Shown piece after piece: positions 56,283-64,000 of a stretch of 64,000 nt of DNA (position 1 is the stretch's first letter; each line of letters begins with the position of its first letter). The DNA lies in the NCBI GenBank assembly GCA_032717465.1, contig CM064666.1:1166501-1230500 (forward strand), written 5' to 3'. Origin of the DNA: Coenobita brevimanus. Taxonomy: Eukaryota; Arthropoda; Malacostraca; Decapoda; Coenobitidae. The notes under the pieces are model-generated. The model did no database searches. It was not told the DNA's origin and saw only the letters and a program-made list of their open reading frames with translations. The position numbers and the translations under genes are program-made.

Positions 56283-57431
56283 ACTAACCCCTGCAGCTCT
56301 GAAAATCTCCCTTAAACTGAATAAAATCGTCCCAAGCCAGAAAATAAAACAACTGTCAAACATAAGAGGTTACCAAAGGCTGTACAGTACTTGGGTTAGC
56401 TGCTGACTGGGTAATATTAATGCCCTTGCCAGTGTCATATGTTGGAACTGGGTCATGAAAAATATTAAGGAGGTATTTATTTGTTTGGTTTATGAAATTA
56501 TTATTATGTACCGGGTATGCTTATTCTTTATTTTACCACTAAAGCCGTCCTATCTTCACTCAGTGTACTGCTCAAAACTACAGCAGCCTCTCCCTGCCCT
56601 ACACCAATATGAGCATTTGTTTTTGATGATAAATTAAGCTGCCTGTTCGCATTTTGAAGATGGGTATAATCCTCTTTAAACTCAACATAAATCTACGCTG
56701 TGATTGGCTGGGTAACTTTTTTAACGTATGGCAGAAGGAACCAAAGGCCAGATGCTGTAAGACCAAAAGCAAAAACAAGATAACAGAGCCAAATGCAAGA
56801 TCCTACATCCGACTTGAATCCGACACGCAATTTATGTGGGGGGCTTAAAGTGGATCGAGGATACTTGAGCACAATAAAGTTTTTAAATATGGCCTGTAAT
56901 GAGGACCGCGGTAACATTAGAAATTCCTGTAACATAAGGCAGTTACAGGGCGTTTCCTCACATAATTGCTACCCCAAGTGGCATGTGTATTTACTAAAAA
57001 ATGCACAGGAACGTAATTTGTTTGCACACCATGAAAAACATGTATCGCTGAGCTGGTATTATTTTACAAGTTGCAGTTCAGGGATAGTACCACCATAAAC
57101 GCATAGTATGATACCTAACTCTAAGGTAGGCATTCCGCTATAGCTGGTTAGGTTAGGGTAGGTCCAGAAAAATATACTGCACAACCTGGGGGGTGTATTG
57201 ACAACTCGTAAAAATCTACCGCTGAGCCTACAGGAACAGACTGATCTATGTACAGTCAAATACATATAAATGGGCGAGTGACTGCTTACGTAATACAAAC
57301 CTACATCGCCGTGACACTAAGTGCATATCAAGGAGGCAGAAGGGAAAAAATAATCTTCCTGCCCCAATCCGACTGGTCTGCCTGTGCATCTATCCGCGTG
57401 CCGCCATCACCTATCTGTTCCCCCTCTACAG
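56283..57431. other. AT-rich spacer, nothing recognised
   Basis: GGTTAGGTTAGGGTAGG at 57147 is a short TTAGG-like stretch. No other structure seen. Confidence 0.4.
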
Positions 57432-57584
57432 GTGATGGTTGGATTGAAAAAGTTACCTCGAGGTTCATATGCGACAACTACTTAAATTGGGAAGTGAAAG
57501 TAGGTGGCGCGATCTATGACCTGTCAGAAGGAAATTTCCCGATTCCGTGGGTGTCCGAAACGGAAAACTGTCCCCAAAACACTG
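57432..57584 (+). CDS. Candidate internal exon, unknown protein
   Basis: A 153-bp stretch follows a good acceptor (CTGTTCCCCCTCTACAG) and precedes a donor-like CTG/GTACGT; both junctions would be phase 1. The translation has normal protein composition: DGWIEKVTSRFICDNYLNWE, then VKVGGAIYDLSEGNFPIPW and VSETENCPQNT, with two cysteines. It lies in a 132-codon open frame (57248-57646). I do not recognise the family, and no partner exon is identified. It could be a chance frame. Confidence 0.25.
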
Positions 57585-57649
57585 GTACGTATAAAACCAG
57601 AGTGGAACGTGGAAAGGGAAATTGGCAAGAGAACATCACTTTATAATAA

Positions 57650-59600
57650 GAAATACAGAGGCTGCACAACTGATGAAACAAGACATGACAGCAGTATTTT
57701 TTGATATATCCAAATGCTTTGATAAAATATTAAAATTTATGAAAGAACTGTGGCTAAAAGGAACAAAAGGAAAATAAACTGAAGGTTAATATACAAAATA
57801 AATTCAGAAACTGTATTATTGTAATGCCTATAACAATTTGGTGAATGCAAAGAAGTATATGCAAAAGAAATGATAAGACAGGGTTCTGTGTTAGGAGGAA
57901 AAATAAGCTCCATAACACATTAAGTAGAATGATATGTGGCAAAGGAAAAAGAATGGAAAACAGCAGAATGGGAATTTGAGTCTGCAAATATTTCAGGACA
58001 TAGCCACAGAAACCATAGAAAACATACAAGAAGTCATAAACACCACAGAAGTATTTCTAAAGCAGTGATGAGAAATAGGGAGGTGAGTATGGAAGTTAAG
58101 AAGTCACTGCATGATGGTATTGTGATCCCTACCCTGACGTATGGAAGCGAGGCGTGGACCTTGCAAGAGGGGAACAAGTCAAGAGTGAGAGCAGTGGAAA
58201 TGAGTTACTTGAGAGGAGCATGTGGAGTGACGTGGAGGGTCAGGTTGACGAATGAAGAAGTGAAGGAACGTTGTGGGGTGGATGTGGATGTGGTTGAGAA
58301 GATTAGGAGAAATACACTGAGGTGGTTTGGACATGTGAAGAGAATGGAGAATGAAAGACTGACTAAGAGGGTGTATGTAGGTGAGGTGGAGGGAGGGAGA
58401 GGGAGAGGTAGACCGAGAATGAGGTGGAGGGATGGAGTTGAGAGGTATATGAGGGAGAGGGGGGTGAGTTGGGGGGAGGGGAGTCAAAAGGTGGGTGACA
58501 GAGTGACTTGGAGGCGTTTTGTCTGCGGCCACCCTTTGCGGGATTAGGGCGTCGGGCTATAGATAGATAGATAGATAGAAAAAGATTAAAACTGAATGAA
58601 CAAAAAACTAAAACATCACTGGTTAGAAACAGAATAGACCTTGAAATTAACAAAGAAGAAATACGAAAAAAGACATCACAAATACCTAAGAAAAATAATA
58701 CAAACCCAAGGAAAACAAGAGAACTTAAAAAAAAAAATAAACAAGGCGAGAATAGCAGCAAATGAAAGTACGAACATAATAAACAAGAATGAAGTGAATG
58801 ACAAGGATAAAAATAGGATTGAAAGTGTATAACATGAGACATCAGTGGCAATAATTGAGCGAAAGGTGGATGAAGGCGAAAGAACAGGAGATAAAAGGAA
58901 TTAAATAACACACACAGTACTTAAGTTGCTGAAGGTGCCAAGAACAAAATGTCCACTGTTATATGAAACAAATGGAATGAAAACTGAGCACAAATAAGGA
59001 GAAATTGTAATATCATAACCCTGAATAACTGAGAAAGCAAGAGAGGTAGAAATGAAAAGTTATTGTGAGGAAAATGAAAGAATATATCAAAGAAATACAG
59101 GGAATCATAAATAAAACTAAAAATCTGGTGAGAATAGGAAAAAGTGAAGTAAGAAATAGTAAAATATAAATTGCATAGAGAATAATGAAGAAACTGTGGA
59201 AGAAATGAGAGAAGTAAAACAAAAGATACAGCCGATCAGGAAATAGGTACTTATATAAACTAAATTCTGAAAATGATAGAATATTACTTGTCATGGACCA
59301 GAATGACGGAAGTAAATGAAAATATTAAAGCATAAAAATAATTCAATATTCATCTTAGGCCAAAAAAGAATATGAAAATCAGATTCATATATTTAATTGT
59401 GAACATATAAAGATATAACAGGTGAATTACAGAGGAAAGAAAATATGGAATTATAACTAGTAACGGAAAACTTTTGACAATCGTACAAGTGAGGAATGAT
59501 ATTAACAAAAGAAAACCAGCAAGAGGAACAGAAACAAAAAATATATATATATAAAAAAATGGGGATAGGAAAAATACGAAAATATTACTCAAGAAAGTGG
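57650..59600 (+). mobile_element. LINE-E: AT-rich decayed LINE with nested LINE-A
   Basis: Left part has MTAVFFDISKCFDKIL and KMIRQGSVLGG (RT blocks); after the nested LINE-A the right part has KRLKLNEQKTKTSLVRNRI and DLEINKEEIRKKT, the post-catalytic RT block. The YADD box region is lost or disrupted. Composition is far more A-rich than the other LINEs. Clade uncertain (L1-like wording of the blocks). The 3' boundary is approximate. Confidence 0.6.
58040..58580 (+). mobile_element. LINE-A 3' fragment with intact C-terminal frame
   Basis: An open frame (57936-58547) enters LINE-A sequence at about 58060: MRNREVSMEVKKSLHDGIVI, TLTYGSEAWTLQEGNKSR, RRNTLRWFGHVKRMENERL, GRGRGRPRMRWRDGVERYM, VCGHPLRD then stop. 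It shows the genuine LINE-A C-terminus, missing in the 684-3852 copy. The end is GGGCGTCGGGCTATAGATAG with (ATAG)4-5. It splits LINE-E. Confidence 0.9.
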
Positions 59601-59649
59601 CCATCAATCAGCAAACGAGCTCCTATTATATGAAGACGCCAACAACTCA

Positions 59650-59790
59650 AAATTCACCAAAATATCGCCTCCAAGTAACCCGTCCGCAGATATTAGGTTG
59701 CCCTCCCTCCAACTCACACCCACTGCCCTCATACATCTCTCCACCCCATCCCTCCATCACATCCTCGCCTCTCCACATCACTCGGCTATC
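59650..59790 (-). mobile_element. LINE-A 3' fragment
   Basis: AATATCGCCTCCAAGTAACC, CCCTCCAACTCACACCCAC and CCACCCCATCCCTCCATC match the LINE-A 3' UTR; terminal GGCCACCC segment is absent. Confidence 0.7.
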
Positions 59791-60589
59791 AAACGTTTAC
59801 CCAGGCAAAAGTACACATTCCTACTTACCTCGACCACCACCACCACACTGCACAAGACACCACCAGTCACCACATGAAGTCCCCCAGGTCTTTGCCAACG
59901 CGCACGCACACAAACTAACGCAAATATCAAACGCAGCAACGCAAATAATTCCGATTAAAATCACACAACCCACAATCCATTCCCGAACCATGGCGGACCA
60001 CGCGCCCTCACGATCTATCTTGTATGAAGGACGGTTATACTGCGTTTATCAATTCTATTCACAAGTGACTTTTCTTTGAAAGGCCAATCATATATTTGAT
60101 GATTTCAAGTAAATAATATGTTAACAAAACCTGGACCAAGTTAAAAAGGCGAGAAAATAGTTTAAAATTGCGCGAGATGTCTTAACCTGACAAATATCAC
60201 GTCCTCGTTCTGCTCAGTTGCCTAGTAAGATTAGATGACAATTTGATTAAAAACCAAGGAGACTCCTTCCTCCCCCATCACTAAGACATCAAATTCAATG
60301 CAGCCACGACAACGTTTAAGTTGTGGAAATGGCCCAGTTCAGTCACATGTAAACTGATTTGGGTGATGTAGGTTCATGTAGTAATGAAGATTGCGAGGTG
60401 GCAATATCAGGCCAAGGGAGAGAGAACGGAAAATCAGGGTATAATACGCAAAATAAATAGCTAAGGAAGATATATCCCACTCAGAAAAACCCTCAGGCAT
60501 ATGAAACAACAATTACTCATTATTTTCATTAATATACATACTTCTTTAAAAATTCACACTTTCCATTCTGTTCACTTCCACTTGGCAGA
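59791..60589. other. Spacer with a CpG-richer patch
   Basis: 59880-60020 has more CpG than its surroundings and contains ACCATGGCGG (59988), but the frame from it stops after 29 codons. AAAAACCAAGGAGACTCC at 60251 is a dispersed motif. Confidence 0.4.
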
Positions 60590-60676
60590 GATTTTCGTTC
60601 TTGTCCATTAAAGCTCAATTTCAAAAAACAGTATGGCTTTATATCCTTTCTATAGCACTTCTTCGTGACTAGCATG
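60590..60676 (+). repeat. F repeat
   Basis: CTTGGCAGAGATTTTCGTTC to ATAGCACTTCTTCGTGACTA/GCATG; core at 60655-60675. Confidence 0.8.
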
Positions 60677-60798
60677 TGTTAAACTCTCGTCAGTGTAGTT
60701 CAAAATAAGGTGGAACTAGGCTTCGCTTGCTTTAAGTAGGCTTAGTGATGCCATCTTTTAGTTACGAATGTAGTTGTAACAGATTAATGTTATACTAT

Positions 60799-60930
60799 CA
60801 TGCTAGTCACGAATAAGTGCTGTAGAAAGGATACAGGGCTGCCTAGTGTGTCTTCTGCCACTGAGCTACGGGAAATGAGCTGCAAAAGGACGAAAATCTA
60901 GGCCAAGTTAATGTGAAAAAACTATAGTGA
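60799..60930 (-). repeat. F repeat, longest copy with A-box-like motif
   Basis: On the minus strand: CATTAACTTGGCCTAGATTT, TCGTCCTTTTGCAGCTCATT, CCCGTAGCTCAGTGGCAGA, then ATCCTTTCTACAGCACTT and the core ending at 60800. TAGCTCAGTGGC is a perfect tRNA A-box. With the preceding copy it forms a ~35-bp inverted repeat across 120 bp. Confidence 0.8.
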
Positions 60931-61204
60931 AGCGAACACATAAAACAGACTTAATACACAGACTAAGATGAAAATAACAACAGAACAATAAGAAAATAAC
61001 AATAGAACAATAACAATGCCACAAAAACCCATGTTAAAATGTCAACTTTAGATACCGTATTACATTGTTTGGAGTCTAACAGCACCGTTTTGCCAAGTTA
61101 AATGAACTGACTATAAGCGTGTATGGATTTAGATGACAGCTGTGCATGTATAGTTTGATAATGTATAACCATGTATAATCATATGTATACCTTGTTCATT
61201 CATT

Positions 61205-61295
61205 GTTACTTTTCAGTTTATATCCCGTAACCCAAAGACGTAAGACGATAATACGGCTCTGCATCCTCTCCGAAACGCTTCTTCGTGACTAGCAT
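61205..61295 (+). repeat. F repeat
   Basis: TATATCCCGTAACCCAAAGAC ... GCATCCTCTCCGAAACGCTT and core CTTCGTGACTAGCATCATATT. (Body partly diverged.). Confidence 0.7.
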
Positions 61296-61577
61296 CATAT
61301 TCGTGTTTTTTGATACAGCGTAGTAATCAAGAGGAAGAGATGGCAGATTTTAGGCCAAGAGTAAAAACATCTGAATACTGAAATTTATTTGAATGATCGC
61401 ATGTATAACGGCTACTTTTAAATTATGCTGTTCATGTCCGAGCGAGGCTGCATTTTTTATATAGAGCAAGTCCCTGTGATCACTTTATATGCAGTGTTCA
61501 CCATGATGACTCAGTTTTGCTAGGTTAGTATGAGCGGAGTATGGGTGTGTATAATTCGAACTGTACACGTGTTAGTT

Positions 61578-61580
<3 letters not shown>

Positions 61581-61630
<50 letters not shown>
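61581..61630. repeat. (TG)25 microsatellite
   Basis: Uninterrupted TG dinucleotides. Confidence 0.97.
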
Positions 61631-61634
<4 letters not shown>

Positions 61635-61766
61635 TACTGCAGAGAACACACAGCCTCTACGTACACATACAAACTATATAGTGTCCACCAGGATAGGTCA
61701 ATTTTACCAACTTACACTGAACAAACTATAGATAAGGAACAAACTACAGATGAATTATAACCATGT

Positions 61767-61938
61767 TCAGGAATAATCTGTACAAGTGTTATAGGAGAAC
61801 ACCAAACCACCGCCTTCACATTTAAAGACGATGCACCGCTTCTCAGGATGGTACCACTCCTCTCCCGCCTTCCTCTTCTGGCCGTCAGCGTCCGTGCATG
61901 TGTCTTCCTCGTACTCGTAGGAAGGACTATCGGTAGCC
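61767..61938 (-). CDS. VWC-domain protein, last coding exon
   Basis: The exon follows the acceptor TATTTCTCTTTTTCAG and begins with one base completing a Gly codon, then 56 residues (ATDSPSYEYEEDTCTDADGQ, then KRKAGEEWYHPEKRCIVFKC, then EGGGLVFSYNTCTDYS) and TGA. The four cysteines and the G-EEW spacing match the first half of a von Willebrand factor C module (C...G....W....C...C...). The protein thus ends in a half or single VWC-like domain. Phase 2 with the previous exon. No AATAAA was located close downstream. Confidence 0.85.
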
Positions 61939-62029
61939 CTGAAAAAGAGAAATATTGTCACTATATTTTGCGCTAACTTGGCCTAAAATTGTCATACTCT
62001 CCATGCTAACTTGGCCTATAATCTCTTCA

Positions 62030-62145
62030 CCTTAGCGTGGCCCAGATTTTCGTCCTTTTGTAGCTTATTTTACGAAGCTAATTGGCAGAAAAAGACAGTA
62101 CTGTGGTTGTACATCCTCTCCAAAGCACATCTTCGTGACTAGCAT
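62030..62145 (+). repeat. F repeat inside the VWC gene intron
   Basis: ACCTTAGCGTGGCCCAGATT, TTCGTCCTTTTGTAGCTTAT, CATCCTCTCCAAAGCACAT and core CTTCGTGACTAGCATCATATT. It lies in the 421-bp last intron, antisense to the gene. Two extra GCTAACTTGGCCTA units precede it (61972, 62002). Confidence 0.82.
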
Positions 62146-62263
62146 CATATTCTAGCGCTAGTCCATTGTTACTAATCATGCAAGATGGAGAAATGGCAAT
62201 TGTAGGACAAGTTGCATAGTACAGAAAGAAAATGGGGGAAGAAGAATGGTCGCAAATTATCTA

Positions 62264-62350
62264 AAACAATAATAATAATAACAACAACAACAACAACCAA
62301 CAACAATAACAAATCAATAATAATAATTAATAATAATAATAATAATAATG
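62264..62350. repeat. AAT/AAC triplet runs
   Basis: AATAATAAT, AACAACAAC and AATAAT runs in series within the last intron, ending eight bases from the donor of the penultimate exon. Confidence 0.9.
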
Positions 62351-62359
62351 AATTCTCAC

Positions 62360-62545
62360 CCGCAATCAAACTTTGGACAGCAGTGACCTGTCGGGGTGTA
62401 TGAGGTACAGTATGGATCCGGAGGCGGTGAACAGACCTCCTCGCTCTCTATCACCTTGCCGTCCTCCACACACTCCCGCCTCTTGCACGGTTCGGCCCGC
62501 CACTCGTCCCCGATTTCGTGCCAGCCGAATTCGCCCTCACATCCG
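62360..62545 (-). CDS. VWC-domain protein, penultimate coding exon
   Basis: Between acceptor CATCACAACCACAG and donor GG/GTGAGA lies a 186-bp exon, phase 2 at both ends, encoding one complete VWC-like module: GCEGEFGWHEIGDEWRAEPC, KRRECVEDGKVIESEEVCSP, PPDPYCTSYTPTGHCCPKFD, C. Eight cysteines follow the VWC pattern, with the C-x4-C and CCP.F.C hallmarks. VWC modules are extracellular and often bind BMP-type growth factors or other proteins (kielin/chordin-like, CRIM1, SVWC proteins). Which subfamily this is cannot be told from the C-terminus alone. Confidence 0.9.
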
Positions 62546-62784
62546 CTGTGGTTGTGATGTTATTGTAGTGATCGTTATTGTTCGTTATAGCCAGGTGTCA
62601 AATTACTGTCATTTATCGCTGGTCATTGTCACAGTTATCAGCACCACCATCATCGTCACAGTCACCGAAGTTACAGAGTCGTTGGCACATCGTCATATTC
62701 GGCATCACGTCAGTCAGTCAGTACCACCACCACCACCACACAGACACAGACATACATACAGACACAGACAGACACAGACAAACC

Positions 62785-62787
<3 letters not shown>

Positions 62788-62848
<61 letters not shown>

Positions 62849-63047
62849 GACACAGACAGACAGACAGACAGAGACACAGACAGACAGACAGACAGAGACA
62901 CAGAGACACAGACAGACAGACAGACAGAGACACAGAGACACAGACAGACAGACAGACAGAGACACAGACAGACAGACAGACAGACAGAGACACAGACAGA
63001 CAGACAGACAGACAGAGACACAGACAGACAGACAGACAGACAGAGAC

Positions 63048-63078
<31 letters not shown>

Positions 63079-63391
63079 CACAGACAGACAGAGACACAGA
63101 CACAGACAGACACACAGACAGACAGAGACACAGACACAGACAGACAGACAGACAGACACACAGACACAGACAGACAGACAGACAGAGACACAGACACAGA
63201 CAGACAGACAGACAGAGACACAGACAGACAGACAGACAGAGACACAGACAGACAGACAGACAGACAGAGACACAGACAGACAGACAGACAGACAGAGACA
63301 CAGACAGACAGACAGACAGACAGACAGAGACACAGACAGACAGACAGACAGACAGACAGAGACACAGACAGACAGACAGACAGACAGAGAC

Positions 63392-63424
<33 letters not shown>

Positions 63425-63427
63425 GAC

Positions 63428-63460
<33 letters not shown>

Positions 63461-63595
63461 GACACAGACAGACAGACAGACAGACAGACACAGACAGACA
63501 GACAGACAGACAGACACAGACAGACAGACAGACAGAGACAGACACAGACAGACAGACAGACAGACAGAGACACAGACAGACAGACAGACAGAGAC

Positions 63596-63628
<33 letters not shown>

Positions 63629-63631
63629 GAC

Positions 63632-63664
<33 letters not shown>

Positions 63665-63771
63665 GACACAGACAGACAGACACAGACACAGACACAGACA
63701 GACAGACACAGACACAGACACAGACAGACACAGACACAGACAGACAGACACACACACACACACACACACAC
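62788..63771. repeat. ~980-bp (AG)n / CAGA / CACA array in intron
   Basis: (GA)n at 62789-62835, then nearly 900 bp of (CAGA)n interrupted by GAGACA units, with a (CA)n end at 63748-63770. It fills most of the 1.29-kb intron between the first two visible VWC exons. Long open frames on both strands (350-406 codons) are artefacts of the 4-bp/2-bp periods. Confidence 0.97.
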
Positions 63772-63837
63772 GGGTTGGTAATGAAGGAACTACAGTAACA
63801 TGAAAACAACAATGCATCAGAATTATAAATAACTCAC

Positions 63838-64000
63838 GTGCACACCCAAGCAGGACAGCACGCCCCCTCCCTGGTGACCTTCCTGCAGCCTGGGTCACGT
63901 GGGGGGTCAGGCAGGGGGTCACAGGGCAGGGGCTTCACGCTGATCACCCCCTCCTGGCAGTAGTTGACCCTGCAGGGGGCTTGGCCTGGCCACTCGCTGC
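63838..64000 (-). CDS. VWC-domain protein, exon cut by the window edge
   Basis: The frame from the right edge reads [53 protein letters not shown], then a donor AC/GTGAGT. It holds the C-terminal part of another VWC module (C-x4-C, ..C, ..C, CCP.W.C). Splicing to the next exon (phase 2, AC+C) keeps the frame open. The 5' end of the exon, any signal peptide and further modules lie beyond 64000. Confidence 0.88.

Noticed and set aside
59597..60079. 160-codon ORF containing ACCATGGCGG
   Set aside because: The upstream half is LINE-A 3' UTR and the part after the ATG ends after 29 codons; only a weak promoter hint remains.
62578..63922. 350-406 codon ORFs on both strands (TDRQTDRQ or CLSVCLSV repeats)
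   Set aside because: Products of the intronic CAGA/CACA array; open in several frames and both strands.
1..64000. CRISPR arrays, operons or bacterial-type signals
   Set aside because: None seen. Tandem repeats here have no unique equal-length spacers, and intron-containing coding sequence and LINEs show a eukaryotic genome.

Overview
This is a repeat-dominated animal genome window with one recognisable host gene. Several things point to an arthropod, most likely a decapod crustacean (crab, crayfish or shrimp type): dense microsatellites and minisatellites, RTE- and CR1/Jockey-like LINEs, tRNA- and 5S-related SINEs, piggyBac-, pogo- and hAT-like non-autonomous elements, and gene sparseness. 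That assignment is inference; no species can be named.

Host gene. On the minus strand at the right edge lie the last three visible exons (63838-64000, 62360-62545, 61767-61938) of a secreted-type protein with von Willebrand factor C (VWC) modules. All junctions are phase 2 and the frame runs unbroken for 172 residues to a stop. Its introns carry a member of a dispersed repeat (F repeat), trinucleotide runs and a ~980-bp CAGA-type array. Weaker exon candidates are at 57432-57584 (+) and near 11163/11411 (+).

Left region (0.37-15.3 kb). Two copies of one duplicated segment (copy 1, 369-10160; copy 2, 12025-15330) differ by clean insertions, so each copy serves as the other's empty site. Copy 1 gained a 3.2-kb LINE-A, a 0.53-kb DDE transposon relic, a dimeric tRNA-type SINE, a 46-bp SINE tail and a 2.7-kb GC-rich LTR-like insertion holding a 386-codon repeat ORF. 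Copy 2 gained a 444-bp pogo/Tigger-like element.

Middle region (15.3-32.9 kb). LINE-B and LINE-A fragments, SINEs that share one ~80-bp head module (H) with a perfect hairpin, a ~1-kb palindrome of two head-to-head SINEs, piggyBac-like MITEs with TTAA target sites, and many minisatellites. From 32.9 to 36.95 kb lies a 4-kb C/A-rich satellite whose minus strand is strongly G-rich. A cluster of four consecutive long hairpins follows (37.58-38.13 kb), then a piggyBac-like MITE.

Right region (39-60 kb). Further LINE-A and LINE-B fragments; a pogo-like and a hAT-like element, each with a nested chimeric SINE; a cluster of F repeats; and a LINE block (51.5-56.3 kb) where four LINE fragments from four families abut. 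An AT-rich decayed LINE (57.65-59.6 kb) is split by a LINE-A 3' fragment.

The most unusual signal is a set of chimeric SINEs (30.04, 42.78, 47.65 kb). Each joins a different head (module H, or the 3' half of 5S rRNA) to a body matching the LINE-A 5' UTR and a tail matching the LINE-A 3' end. Family names (LINE-A to E, H, F, R, Q) are labels used here only. All homology statements come from reading this sequence; no database search was run.
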